This document shows, in pieces, positions 24,067-32,622 of a stretch of 44,838 nt of DNA. The DNA is from JALEFZ01 sp039817415 (GTDB lineage: Bacteria; Bacteroidota; Bacteroidia; J057), in NCBI GenBank assembly GCA_039817415.1, contig JBCBVV010000052.1:1-44838 (forward strand), read 5' to 3'. Each line of letters starts with the position of its first letter. The first letter of the stretch is position 1. Made by a program: the position numbers and the translations under genes. The notes beneath the pieces are model-generated. The model did not search any database and was not told where the DNA came from. It saw nothing but the letters and a program-made list of their open reading frames with translations.

Positions 24067-24136
24067 GATTTAGATGGTTGAGTATATGAAGTGTGAGGAA
24101 GGGAGGAAAAGGGAAGTTTTCTCCCTTCCCCTTGAT

Positions 24137-24628
24137 TTAGAATTTTAACCCTATTCCTAAGCCGTTTTGGCCTACAGTAAGTCCCAGTTTGACTTTTGGA
24201 GCAGGAGCCTGGGTAAAGCCCATGTTCGTATTATAGGTATCTACAGACTTGACGCGGATTCTTCCAGCTTGTCCTGCCATAGCAAAACCAAGTAGGTCCA
24301 CGGCCATTCCTCCCAAGAAGAAATCCCAACGAAAAACGCCTATTTCCTCTGATGCTGCATCCATCATAGCACCTCCAAGGAGAACAACTGGAATGGCACT
24401 AATTAGCAGGATATTAGAATTTCGGATTTGTTTTTTGGCTTGCGGATCTAATTTCAGAATGGGACTTAATTTTGTGAGGCCCATTTTCTCTCCATTGTAG
24501 ATATAGGTACTTCCCCAAAAGGTGGCTTTCTCCTTTGTGATGGGAAGGGCTTCATATTTTTTCTTTTGGGCAAAAGAGGAAAAACAAAAGCAAAAAATAA
24601 GAAGGCTAAACAGGATTGTGTGTTTCAT
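24137..24628 (-). CDS. Secreted protein of unknown family, copy 1 of a tandem pair
   Basis: A 163-residue protein with a signal peptide (TILFSLLIFCFCFSSFAQ). It matches its neighbour at 23572 in order of motifs: ALPITKEK, YIYNGEKMG, NILLISAIPVVLLGGAMM, a hydrophobic block FFLGGMAVDLLGFAMAG, TYNTNMGFT and a C-terminus GQNGLGIGLKF. The conserved C-terminal G-x-G-I-G-x-x-F and the TYN(S/T)NMGF segment look like beta-strand ends. Function unknown. It is first in the pair, so any promoter lies at 24629-24700, where an inverted repeat TTGTGA-N9-TCACAA occurs. Confidence 0.75.
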   Translation of the reverse strand: MKHTILFSLLIFCFCFSSFAQKKKYEALPITKEKATFWGSTYIYNGEKMGLTKLSPILKLDPQAKKQIRNSNILLISAIPVVLLGGAMMDAASEEIGVFRWDFFLGGMAVDLLGFAMAGQAGRIRVKSVDTYNTNMGFTQAPAPKVKLGLTVGQNGLGIGLKF

Positions 24629-24663
24629 TCGATTAACTATTTAGGCCGGAAACAAATCCGACC

Positions 24664-24684
24664 TTGTGAATATTTCTATCACAA
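24664..24684. repeat. Inverted repeat TTGTGA-N9-TCACAA
   Basis: A perfect 6-bp inverted repeat 36 bases upstream of the ATG of the first tandem paralogue. Possible operator; half-sites resemble those at 9016 and 21947, but spacing differs. Confidence 0.35.
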
Positions 24685-24776
24685 AAAGGGGATTTATCCT
24701 CCTAAATGAATCACTGAAAACAACCAAATCAATTCTTGAGCGGAAGTTGGGAGGGAACTATCCACTCCCCTTTTCC

Positions 24777-26717
24777 TCAATAACCAGCCTCTTCTACCCA
24801 ATCATCCATCTCCTCTAGGGCTTCCCAGAACCCTCCATTCAAGATGGGGAATCGACAATAAGACTTAGGATCAAGGTTCTCGTCATCCAGGTGGAAGGAA
24901 GGGGCATAGCGCTCGCGTTTCCATTGGTTTCTAGACCACAGGGTAAAGAATTTCCTGATGTATCCCTTCAATTGCCTGTCAGGATACTTTTTCCCTCTCA
25001 GTCGAATAAAAATATCTAAGGGAGACTGATAGTCGCGAATGGCATATTTCTCAATATCGTCTAGGACATCATAAGGCATCAAGTCTGCCTCGTCTGTCTG
25101 ATCATATTCTTCCGGCCTCAATTCTGCCGTAGGCTGAAGGTTGTTGACGTATCTCAGTTCGCTAATTTGCAGGTGTACTTCTGCCCATTTTAGCCACTCC
25201 AACAAAGAATCTTTGTCTATCCCCCCTAGTGGAGCCAGCCCCCCTGATGTATCTCCATCCATGGTTGCATATCCAACCGCCGCTTCTGATCTATTGGAGG
25301 TTGTAACGAGGAGGGCACGATGGATATTCGCAAGCATCCATATACCTGGGGCCCTTAACCTTGCTTGAATGTTTTGCAAGGTGATGTCATCCTGTTCCCA
25401 CGTTAAAGGCCTTTGAATAGCAGACTCCGCGAGCTCTTTGTATTGTTGATGAACACGCTCCACTTTCCAATGGTGAAAGGTCGCGCCTATTCCTTTGGAT
25501 AATTCTTCAGCTGATTCAAGGGTTTCTTCCCCACTATTGGCCGTTCCCTGATAAACGGTAGTCAAAAGTTGTGGGACCAGCGGCTTTTCCTGATCTAGTT
25601 TGGCATATTTTACCTTGTCGAAAAAGGCATTGTCTCCTAATTCCTGCTTGGCTCGTAAGATCGCCTGGCTACATAGAACGGCACATCCAGATGAGTCTGC
25701 CCCGCCAGAAAGGGAGAGGACAAAACCTCTAGAATAGCTTTTCCTCATGTAATCAAAAAGCGCAAGAGTCTCCGCAAGGTAAAATTCTTCATTTTTACTC
25801 TCATAAGGAGGAATTTCTGGCAAATCTTCAGGATAGCTAGTCTGATATACACCATCTCCCTGAACCAAGTTATCGGGGTATTCAGGAACGTAATTAAAGG
25901 ACTTCCTACGATGAATATGGGTTCGTTCGACATCTAGAACAGCTGGAAGAATCTGGAATTCCTCGAAGGAAAATCTTTTGTTTCGTGCCAATAAACTCCC
26001 CGTTTGAGCAATCAAAATTTCACCATCGTATATGATTCTTCCTGCTTCATTTCCTAGAAGATTGCTGTAAACGTAGGTGCAATTGTATTGACGACTGGCG
26101 TCTGTTACCAGCATTTGTCGTGTAAGGGATTTTCCAAAAGCAAAATTGGAAGCAGATGGATTCAAAATGATGTCCACTCCATTGACATAATGCCTCACAG
26201 CTGGCCTTACTCCATTCCATGCATCCTCACATATTTCAAGTCCAATACGGACGCCATCTATTTCAAAAATCAAGTCTCCAAATGGGTAGTATTTTTCTTC
26301 CCAAAGATAGGTTGCCTGTGTTTCCTCGGGCCAGACTTTAAACCAACGGGGCTCGTAGTAGATGCCATCTCCAGGCAGGTGCTGTTTAGCCACAAAGCCC
26401 AACACTTCTTGGTCATGTACCACAGCGACTACATTGTATAGGGAGCCTTCATACTCCATCGGAAGCCCTACAGAGAGGGTTAAATCTTCAGAAGCTTCTA
26501 CGATTTCTTCTAGGGCCTCAAGGGATCTTTCGAGTACATAGGGGTTGTAAAAAGCATCTTCACATCCATAACCTGAAATCGCCAATTCGGGGAGACATAA
26601 AATCTGAACACCCTGACTACGAGCCTCTTCAATGGCATTGAGAATATTTCTTGTATTCTGCCTGAATGCCAAGGGAGTTTGATTCAAACATGCTCCAGCG
26701 AGTTTTAAATATTTCAT
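24777..26717 (-). CDS. nadE: Glutamine-dependent NAD+ synthase
   Basis: A 646-residue two-domain enzyme that converts deamido-NAD to NAD with ATP and glutamine. The N-terminal nitrilase-type amidase domain has the Glu-Lys-Cys triad E44 (LPELAISGYG), K111 (KQHLPG) and C163 (EICEDAW). The C-terminal synthetase domain has the PP-loop SGGADSSGCA and the NRSEAAVGYATMDGD segment. Length fits the large eukaryote-like form. It is divergent from a NrtR-type Nudix regulator, which supports control by NAD status. Confidence 0.96.
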   Translation of the reverse strand: MKYLKLAGACLNQTPLAFRQNTRNILNAIEEARSQGVQILCLPELAISGYGCEDAFYNPYVLERSLEALEEIVEASEDLTLSVGLPMEYEGSLYNVVAVVHDQEVLGFVAKQHLPGDGIYYEPRWFKVWPEETQATYLWEEKYYPFGDLIFEIDGVRIGLEICEDAWNGVRPAVRHYVNGVDIILNPSASNFAFGKSLTRQMLVTDASRQYNCTYVYSNLLGNEAGRIIYDGEILIAQTGSLLARNKRFSFEEFQILPAVLDVERTHIHRRKSFNYVPEYPDNLVQGDGVYQTSYPEDLPEIPPYESKNEEFYLAETLALFDYMRKSYSRGFVLSLSGGADSSGCAVLCSQAILRAKQELGDNAFFDKVKYAKLDQEKPLVPQLLTTVYQGTANSGEETLESAEELSKGIGATFHHWKVERVHQQYKELAESAIQRPLTWEQDDITLQNIQARLRAPGIWMLANIHRALLVTTSNRSEAAVGYATMDGDTSGGLAPLGGIDKDSLLEWLKWAEVHLQISELRYVNNLQPTAELRPEEYDQTDEADLMPYDVLDDIEKYAIRDYQSPLDIFIRLRGKKYPDRQLKGYIRKFFTLWSRNQWKRERYAPSFHLDDENLDPKSYCRFPILNGGFWEALEEMDDWVEEAGY

Positions 26718-26738
26718 TGTGCTCCTTCGAATTTATTT

Positions 26739-26753
26739 TTGTAAATTATACAA
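26739..26753. promoter_or_regulatory. Inverted repeat TTGTA-N5-TACAA near nadE
   Basis: A perfect 5-bp inverted repeat, 21 bases upstream of the nadE ATG. It could be an operator for the divergent Nudix regulator. AT-rich context raises the chance of coincidence. Confidence 0.3.
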
Positions 26754-26811
26754 TAAAACGACGTTTAGGCAAAAGGGTTTATGCTTTGTAGATTTTTTTC
26801 CTAAAATTTGA

Positions 26812-26834
26812 ATTAAACAAATTTTCTGTTTAAT
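26812..26834. promoter_or_regulatory. Inverted repeat ATTAAACA-N7-TGTTTAAT
   Basis: A perfect 8-bp inverted repeat spanning 23 bases between nadE and the Nudix regulator gene, 38 bases before the latter's ATG. Its length is near that of known NrtR operators. This is the best candidate operator in the divergent region. Confidence 0.45.
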
Positions 26835-26872
26835 ACTACGCTTTAGAACTCACAAGAACACAATCTATTTGT

Positions 26873-27577
26873 ATGGCAGAACGTCCTAAGGTTCACCTGG
26901 CAGTTGATGCCGTGGTTTTTGGATACCAACCAGAAAGCGGGATTTCGGTTTTGCTCATTAAAAGAAAATTCCCTCCTTTTCAAGGTGGATGGGCTCTTCC
27001 TGGTGGTTTTGTCAATGTAGATGAGTCACTTGAGCAAGCGGTCACAAGGGAATTAGAAGAGGAAACCGGCATCAAGATCAACTACCTAGAGCAGTTGTAT
27101 ACTTTCGGTCAGCCAGAAAGAGACCCGAGGCAAAGGGTTGTTTCTGTAGCCTATTTTGTGTTAATCAGGGAGGATATTTATTCTCTCCATGCACAGACTG
27201 ATGCTGAGGATGCAAAATGGTTTGATATAAATGACCTTCCCAATCTAGCTTTTGATCATCAAAGAATCATTGATGTAGCCATTCAGCGTGTCAGAAATAA
27301 AATCATTTATGAGCCTATTGGATTTGAGCTGCTAAACGAATCCTTCACTTTTGCAGAGCTCCAAAAGCTATACGAAACCCTTCTCCAAAGAGGAATAGAC
27401 AGAGGTAATTTTCAAAAGAAAATCAAAAGCCTCAATATTCTTGAAGAACTTACAGAAATGAGGAAGCCCGTAGGTTCTGGACGACCTGCTAGGTTATACA
27501 AGTTCAACGAAGAGCGTTATTCCAGCCTTAAAAGTAGAGGAGATATGTTTGAGGTTTGGGTAGGGAAAGAGAGATAA
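26873..27577 (+). CDS. NrtR-type Nudix-domain transcriptional regulator
   Basis: A 234-residue protein: Nudix domain (about 5-145) and a C-terminal winged helix (about 150-230, FTFAELQKLYETLLQRGIDR; GRPARLYKFN). This is the layout of NrtR/AraR-like regulators. The Nudix box is intact, G45-x5-E51-x7-RELEEETGI, so it may still hydrolyse its ligand; many NrtR proteins have lost this. NrtR proteins repress NAD genes and respond to ADP-ribose. The divergent position to nadE supports that role here. Other Bacteroidota relatives control sugar genes, the main alternative. Confidence 0.85.
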   Translation: MAERPKVHLAVDAVVFGYQPESGISVLLIKRKFPPFQGGWALPGGFVNVDESLEQAVTRELEEETGIKINYLEQLYTFGQPERDPRQRVVSVAYFVLIREDIYSLHAQTDAEDAKWFDINDLPNLAFDHQRIIDVAIQRVRNKIIYEPIGFELLNESFTFAELQKLYETLLQRGIDRGNFQKKIKSLNILEELTEMRKPVGSGRPARLYKFNEERYSSLKSRGDMFEVWVGKER

Positions 27578-27598
27578 AGCCAGCCCTAAACTGGCTTT
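27576..27598. terminator. Short bidirectional terminator
   Basis: The 8-bp stem AAAGCCAG / CTGGCTTT with loop CCCTAAA overlaps the Nudix regulator stop codon and lies 5 bases from the DAHP synthase stop. It can form on both strands; T-tracts are short. Confidence 0.6.
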
Positions 27599-27602
27599 AG
27601 CA

Positions 27603-28622
27603 TTATCCCTTAAAATTCTGTTGTTTCAATTGATGGGTAGCACGAATTTTCCTAATCATCTCTCTGGATGCCTCAAAACTCACCGTTTGTTGGGCATCTG
27701 AAAACGCCTTTTGAGGAATGGGATGGGTTTCATAGATCACGCCATCTGCTCCCGCCAAAATCGAAGCCAGTGCTACAGGCTCTACAAAGTCTCTGATTCC
27801 AATGCCGTGTGAAGGATCAGAAATGACTGGCAAATGTGTCTTCTCTTTTAGCACCGCGATCGCATTGATATCCATTGTATTTCGATAGGCCTTTTCGTAC
27901 GTACGAATTCCCCTTTCGCACAACATGATCCGCTCGTTCCCTCCAGAGAAAATGTATTCCGCAGAATGCAGCAACTCATCAATCGTCCCTGATATGCCTC
28001 TTTTCAGCAGAACAGGTTTATCAACCTCTCCAAGTGCATCTAATAAGTTGAAATTCTGTGTATTACGTGCACCCACTTGAAAAATGTCGATATAATCAAT
28101 CATGCTCTCTATTTGAGAAACTTGCATGACCTCAGTGATGATCTTAATGCCATATTCTTTGGCCAAGCTCGCCCACAATTTCAAGCCATCGATACCCAGC
28201 CCTCTAAAGGAGTAAGGAGAAGAACGCGGCTTGTATACTCCTCCACGCATAATTTTGATTCCTTCTTCCTTCAAGTGGCCCAGAACAGAACGAATCTGCT
28301 CTTCAGTTTCAATAGAACATGGACCCGCCATGATGGAAAATTCATCTCCTCCTATTTTGACCCCATCTCCTAAATCAATCACCGTTTGGTTGACCTTCCA
28401 TTTGCGTGAGGTCAATTGGAAGGAATCCGAGACAATGTGAATATCCTTTACACCTTCCAATACACCGATTCTACGAGGATCAATGCTTCCCTTTCCAATC
28501 CCTATCAAATAGGAACCATACTGAGTTTGAACTTCATTGGCTTTGTAGCCTAAAGAAGCCAGCGTAGACATAATGTTTTCCTTCTGCTCAGTTTTGAGTT
28601 GTGGTTGAAGTTGAATGATCAT
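27603..28622 (-). CDS. DAHP synthase, type I-beta with N-terminal regulatory domain
   Basis: A 339-residue 3-deoxy-7-phosphoheptulonate synthase, first step of the shikimate pathway (PEP plus erythrose-4-phosphate). Residues 1-75 form the ferredoxin-like domain found in allosteric enzymes of this type (as in Thermotoga). The catalytic barrel has AGPCSIE, KPRSSPYSFRG, LLKRGISGT and ISDPSHGIG. It is the last gene of the trp operon, 9 bases after trpA. The position suggests that chorismate supply is raised together with tryptophan synthesis; which amino acid inhibits it cannot be read from sequence. Confidence 0.95.
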   Translation of the reverse strand: MIIQLQPQLKTEQKENIMSTLASLGYKANEVQTQYGSYLIGIGKGSIDPRRIGVLEGVKDIHIVSDSFQLTSRKWKVNQTVIDLGDGVKIGGDEFSIMAGPCSIETEEQIRSVLGHLKEEGIKIMRGGVYKPRSSPYSFRGLGIDGLKLWASLAKEYGIKIITEVMQVSQIESMIDYIDIFQVGARNTQNFNLLDALGEVDKPVLLKRGISGTIDELLHSAEYIFSGGNERIMLCERGIRTYEKAYRNTMDINAIAVLKEKTHLPVISDPSHGIGIRDFVEPVALASILAGADGVIYETHPIPQKAFSDAQQTVSFEASREMIRKIRATHQLKQQNFKG

Positions 28623-28631
28623 GGTGAAATA

Positions 28632-29414
28632 CTAAAGGTGAGGTTGAAGAATGGTCGAAATAAAATGGCTGACTTTTGGAGGGACGCTTCCCTCCTGCCC
28701 TATTGCTTTGATAAAGGCGGAACCAATAATGGCTCCTGCTGCATGTTGGCAAGCAGCCTGAAAGGTTTGGTTATTGTAAATCCCAAAACCGATGAGTCTA
28801 GGATTTTTTAGGTTCATCTCATTTATTCGTCGAAAATAGCTCAACTGATTTTCAGAGAATTCTCCTACTCTTCCTGTCGTACTGTCCATTGACACCATAT
28901 AAATGAAGCCATTGGTCTGCTCATCAATCTTTCTAATTCTTTCCTCAGAAGTTTGAGGGGTAATCAAAAAGATGTTAGAAAGATCATGCTGTTCAAATAA
29001 AGCCTTGTATTGTGTCTCATATTCATACATAGGCAAGTCAGGGAGGATAAACCCATCGATACCAACTTCAGAGGCCTTTTGGACAAAAGCTTCCATTCCA
29101 TATTGAACAACAGGATTCAGGTATCCCATGAGAATCATTGGGATATCGACTTCTTCACGGATGTCTTTGAGCTGTTCAAAGAGTAATGAGATGCTCATTC
29201 CATTGTCCAGGGCTTTCATACTGGATTGTTGGATGGTATTTCCATCTGCAATGGGATCTGAATAGGGCATCCCAATTTCGATGAGATCCACACCTGACTG
29301 GGCCAAATTTCGGATGATATCCTTTGTGTCATTCAAAGCAGGATAGCCTGCAGTAAAAAAGATGGAAAGAATATTTTCTTTTTTTCGCTCAAAGAGCTGG
29401 TGTATTCGATTCAT
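28632..29414 (-). CDS. trpA: Tryptophan synthase alpha chain
   Basis: A 260-residue alpha subunit that cleaves indole-3-glycerol phosphate. Catalytic Glu lies in DLIEIGMPYSDPIADG, with the Asp in GFILPDLP. The phosphate-binding region is near GFGIYN. It is separated from trpB by 507 bases that hold an opposite-strand gene, so it is not tightly coupled to trpB as usual. It may be reached by read-through or by its own promoter at 29415-29531, where I find no good consensus. Confidence 0.96.
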   Translation of the reverse strand: MNRIHQLFERKKENILSIFFTAGYPALNDTKDIIRNLAQSGVDLIEIGMPYSDPIADGNTIQQSSMKALDNGMSISLLFEQLKDIREEVDIPMILMGYLNPVVQYGMEAFVQKASEVGIDGFILPDLPMYEYETQYKALFEQHDLSNIFLITPQTSEERIRKIDEQTNGFIYMVSMDSTTGRVGEFSENQLSYFRRINEMNLKNPRLIGFGIYNNQTFQAACQHAAGAIIGSAFIKAIGQEGSVPPKVSHFISTILQPHL

Positions 29415-29531
29415 GGAATTTGAAATAGCGTTTTCTTATTAATCTTCGTCAACTATGTAGGACTGTAACATATACCTTACTGGAGTCATGGAAAAACAGT
29501 TCGAGCCGTACATTTTTAAGGATAAGGACTT

Positions 29532-29918
29532 ATGATCAGGCATCTTTTACTCTTAGCATCCATTCTTTTGTTTTCATCCTGTATCAGACCAGTTTTCGAA
29601 CCCTTAGAAAGCTGCGAGGAGATCTTCACCTTAGTCCAGGGAGAAAACTTCTGCCCACACGGCATGATGTTCAAGAATGAAAAGGGCCAAAAGGTCTTTG
29701 TTGATATGTTCATCATTGATTATAGTTCAATGGACCTATCCCCTTTAAGGGATCTGAACAAGGGCGACAAAATTGCCATGACGGTAGAGGAACTCGATCA
29801 AGAGAACTGGCTCTATCATGTCATAGATTATGCTTGTGAGGAAAAGACTGATTTTCCTGATCCAGACCTATGGACCCAAGTAAACTGCATCGAAACGTTG
29901 AAAGAACAAGCGCAATAG
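29532..29918 (+). CDS. Small Cys-containing lipoprotein inside the trp operon
   Basis: A 128-residue lipoprotein on the opposite strand: signal peptide IRHLLLLASILLFSSC with lipidated Cys 17. The mature domain has four further cysteines (around SCEEIF, NFCPHG, YACEEK, VNCIET), which could form two disulfides, and compact beta-like segments (QKVFVDMFIID; DKIAMTVEEL). Family not recognised. Its stop codon is 3 bases from the trpB stop, without a terminator between, so transcripts of the two genes must run into each other. Any promoter lies in 29415-29531. Confidence 0.8.
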   Translation: MIRHLLLLASILLFSSCIRPVFEPLESCEEIFTLVQGENFCPHGMMFKNEKGQKVFVDMFIIDYSSMDLSPLRDLNKGDKIAMTVEELDQENWLYHVIDYACEEKTDFPDPDLWTQVNCIETLKEQAQ

Positions 29919-29921
29919 GCT

Positions 29922-31112
29922 TTAAAGGCCCTTTGCTTCTTTGTATTTGATATAGGTATCGAGGTCTTTATCTCCGCGTCCGGAACAATTGATGACTACG
30001 ATATCTTCTTTTTTCAATTCCATTTTGTCCAGTACGGCAAAAGCATGGGCCGTTTCTATGGCGGGGATAATCCCTTCAATTTCACTACAAAGGAATCCTG
30101 CCTGCATGGCCTCATCATCTGTCACGTAGTAAAACTCTGCACGTCCCACATCAAATAGATGAGCATGCACAGGCCCAATCCCTGGATAATCTAGACCAGC
30201 TGAAATGGAGTGTGGCTCTACTACTTGCCCATCGGGAGTTTGCATGAGGATTGTTTTGCTTCCATGAAGAACTCCAGGCTTACCGAGTGCAGTAGTCGCG
30301 GCTGATTTTCCGGTATCTAACCCAAATCCTGCTGCCTCTGCAGCCACCAATTGAACATCTTCCTCATCTAGGTAGTGGTAAAAGGTACCCATGGCATTGC
30401 TTCCCCCACCCACACAAGCGATCAGGTAATCTGGATTGGGTGTACCTTCCTGATATATCAATTGGGCCCGAATCTCTTCACTTATCACAGCCTGAAACCT
30501 TCCCACCATGTCTGGATAAGGATGAGGACCGACTACAGAACCAATGATGTAATGGGTATCTGAGGGATTGTTGATCCAATGGCGCATGGCTTCATTGGTC
30601 GCATCCTTTAGGGTTTGACTACCCGAAGTAGCTGGTCTAATTTCCGCTCCCAACATTCTCATTCGCTCTACATTCGGACGCTGACGCTTGATATCCACCG
30701 CTCCCATGTAGACGATACATTCCATTCCCATTAGTGCACAAACCGTCGCGGTTGCCACACCATGCTGACCCGCACCCGTTTCAGCTATGATTTTCTTCTT
30801 GCCTAATCGCTTTGCCAGCAATATTTGCCCTAAGGTATTGTTGACTTTGTGTGCTCCTGTATGGCACAGATCTTCTCTTTTCAAATAGATTTTCGCACCA
30901 TACTTCTCACTAAGTCTAGTGGCCAGATAAAGGGGAGTTGGGCGTCCCACGTAATCTCTCAGGAGTTGCTTGAATTCCTTCTGAAATTCCTCTTCATACA
31001 TGATATCCAGGTATTTGCTGCGCAGCTCCTCTATATTGGGATACAACATTTCTGGAATAAAGGCCCCTCCAAATTTTCCGTAATAACCTTGTTCGTTTAC
31101 CTGATATTTCAT
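29922..31112 (-). CDS. trpB: Tryptophan synthase beta chain
   Basis: A 396-residue PLP enzyme (TrpB1 type) joining indole and serine. The PLP lysine is in HTGAHKVNN; other motifs are GAGQHGVATATVCAL and the glycine-rich phosphate loop CVGGGSNAMG. The C-terminal CSGRGDKD is also typical. It lies between trpF and the inserted lipoprotein gene. Confidence 0.97.
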   Translation of the reverse strand: MKYQVNEQGYYGKFGGAFIPEMLYPNIEELRSKYLDIMYEEEFQKEFKQLLRDYVGRPTPLYLATRLSEKYGAKIYLKREDLCHTGAHKVNNTLGQILLAKRLGKKKIIAETGAGQHGVATATVCALMGMECIVYMGAVDIKRQRPNVERMRMLGAEIRPATSGSQTLKDATNEAMRHWINNPSDTHYIIGSVVGPHPYPDMVGRFQAVISEEIRAQLIYQEGTPNPDYLIACVGGGSNAMGTFYHYLDEEDVQLVAAEAAGFGLDTGKSAATTALGKPGVLHGSKTILMQTPDGQVVEPHSISAGLDYPGIGPVHAHLFDVGRAEFYYVTDDEAMQAGFLCSEIEGIIPAIETAHAFAVLDKMELKKEDIVVINCSGRGDKDLDTYIKYKEAKGL

Positions 31113-31165
31113 TGTTTTTCTGCTTTCAGATGTTGGATTAACACTGGTTGTTGGTATCGAATGGC

Positions 31166-31795
31166 TTATCCTTCATCAAGAATTTCCTTTAATTGAGTGA
31201 GTTTATCCAGGTTTTTCAGGCCCGGTCGATCTTCGAATTTACTGTTGACATCAATTGCCATGAGCTGTGGGAATCGTTGCTTAAGTGCTTCTTCAATGTT
31301 GAGCAGACTGAGTCCTCCACTCAGGAAAAAAGGCTTATTGGATGGATATTCTTCCAGGATACTCCAGTCAAAGGCTTGGCCTGTCCCCCCTAGTTTGCCC
31401 TTTATTTTGGTGTCAAAGAGGAAATAGTCCGTACAAGTCTCATATTCCTCCAATACATCAAAATCAATTTCATTATTCTGGATGGAAAAGACCTTGATCA
31501 CCTTCACCCCCATTTGCTTAACTTCTTCACATAATTCTGGACTTTCCTTCCCATGCAACTGAACCATGGTCAATCCAAATCGATCAATGGCATCGTCAAT
31601 GGCATCCGCTTCTTCGTTTACAAAAACACCTACTTTTTCCACTCCATCTAGCATCTTGGCATAAGCTGGATCAAGTGTACTTCCCACGTACCTAGCGGAT
31701 TTGACATAAAAGATGAACCCAACATAATCTGGTTCAAGGGCAAGGATATCATCAATGTTTTCTGGATGTCGCAATCCGCACACCTTCCACTTCAT
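31166..31795 (-). CDS. trpF: Phosphoribosylanthranilate isomerase
   Basis: The ATG at 31795 gives a 209-residue enzyme that starts MKWKVCGLRHPENI, the family's normal beginning; a longer frame would overlap trpC. General base is C6 (KVCGLR) and general acid the Asp in LFDTKIKGKLGGTGQAFDW. FLSGGLSLLNIEEA and IDVNSKFEDRPGLKN close the phosphate site. It is separate from trpC, with an 11-base gap. Confidence 0.95.
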   Translation of the reverse strand: MKWKVCGLRHPENIDDILALEPDYVGFIFYVKSARYVGSTLDPAYAKMLDGVEKVGVFVNEEADAIDDAIDRFGLTMVQLHGKESPELCEEVKQMGVKVIKVFSIQNNEIDFDVLEEYETCTDYFLFDTKIKGKLGGTGQAFDWSILEEYPSNKPFFLSGGLSLLNIEEALKQRFPQLMAIDVNSKFEDRPGLKNLDKLTQLKEILDEG

Positions 31796-31806
31796 ACCTC
31801 TTTTAG

Positions 31807-32622
31807 CTAAACATTTGTCTTTAATTCCTTCAATTCCATTTTTAGAGAATCGATAAAACGCGCACAAGCTTTGTGAGGTTGGGCCTGCTCCATAAAGTGC
31901 TGTCCCATTAAAAAACCTCTGTATCCTACTTGTCTCAACTTGACTACTTCTTTGGGATCTCTTAAGCCACTCTCAGCTACTTTTACAAAGTTGGCTGGAA
32001 TCATTTGAGCCAAATCCAAGGAGGTCTGAATATTGACAGAAAAATCCTTGAGGTTACGGTTGTTGACACCCACCAAGTCCAAGTGCTCATTCAGAGAGCG
32101 ATCTAGCTCATCTCTATCATGGACTTCCATTAGTACTTCCAATCCCAATGAATGGGCAAAGGAAGCCAGTTCTTTTAGCCTTTGGGGTTCCAAACAAGCT
32201 GCAATCAAGAGGATCACATCTGCCCCATATGATTTTGCCTCAACAATCTGGTATTCATCAATGATGAAGTCCTTTCTGAGAATAGGGCAAAAGTTCATTT
32301 GGCGGCCTGTGGCCAAGTCTTCTAATGATCCGCCGAAAAACTCCTTATCCGTCAGTATGCTCAATGCACTCGCTCCAGCCTGCATATACCCAATGGAAAT
32401 TTTCTCCACTGATATATAGGGATTGATATCTCCTTGCGAAGGGGATTTACGCTTGATTTCTGCTATGATGCCAAACATATTTTCTCTCAGGAGATATTTC
32501 CTCATTGATACACAAGGGGTATCAAAGAAGATGGATTGCTCCAAAAGGCTGATCGGGTATAGGCTTTTTTGCTGCTCTACCTCAACTCGTTTATGGGCAA
32601 CTATTTTATCTAGAATATTCAT
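31807..32622 (-). CDS. trpC: Indole-3-glycerol phosphate synthase
   Basis: A 271-residue barrel enzyme. Motifs: EIKRKSPSQGDI (catalytic Lys), LRKDFIIDEYQIVEA, VGVNNRNLKDFSVN and VAESGLRDPKEV. It overlaps the upstream trpGD gene by four bases (ATGA), a sign of translational coupling. Confidence 0.96.
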   Translation of the reverse strand: MNILDKIVAHKRVEVEQQKSLYPISLLEQSIFFDTPCVSMRKYLLRENMFGIIAEIKRKSPSQGDINPYISVEKISIGYMQAGASALSILTDKEFFGGSLEDLATGRQMNFCPILRKDFIIDEYQIVEAKSYGADVILLIAACLEPQRLKELASFAHSLGLEVLMEVHDRDELDRSLNEHLDLVGVNNRNLKDFSVNIQTSLDLAQMIPANFVKVAESGLRDPKEVVKLRQVGYRGFLMGQHFMEQAQPHKACARFIDSLKMELKELKTNV

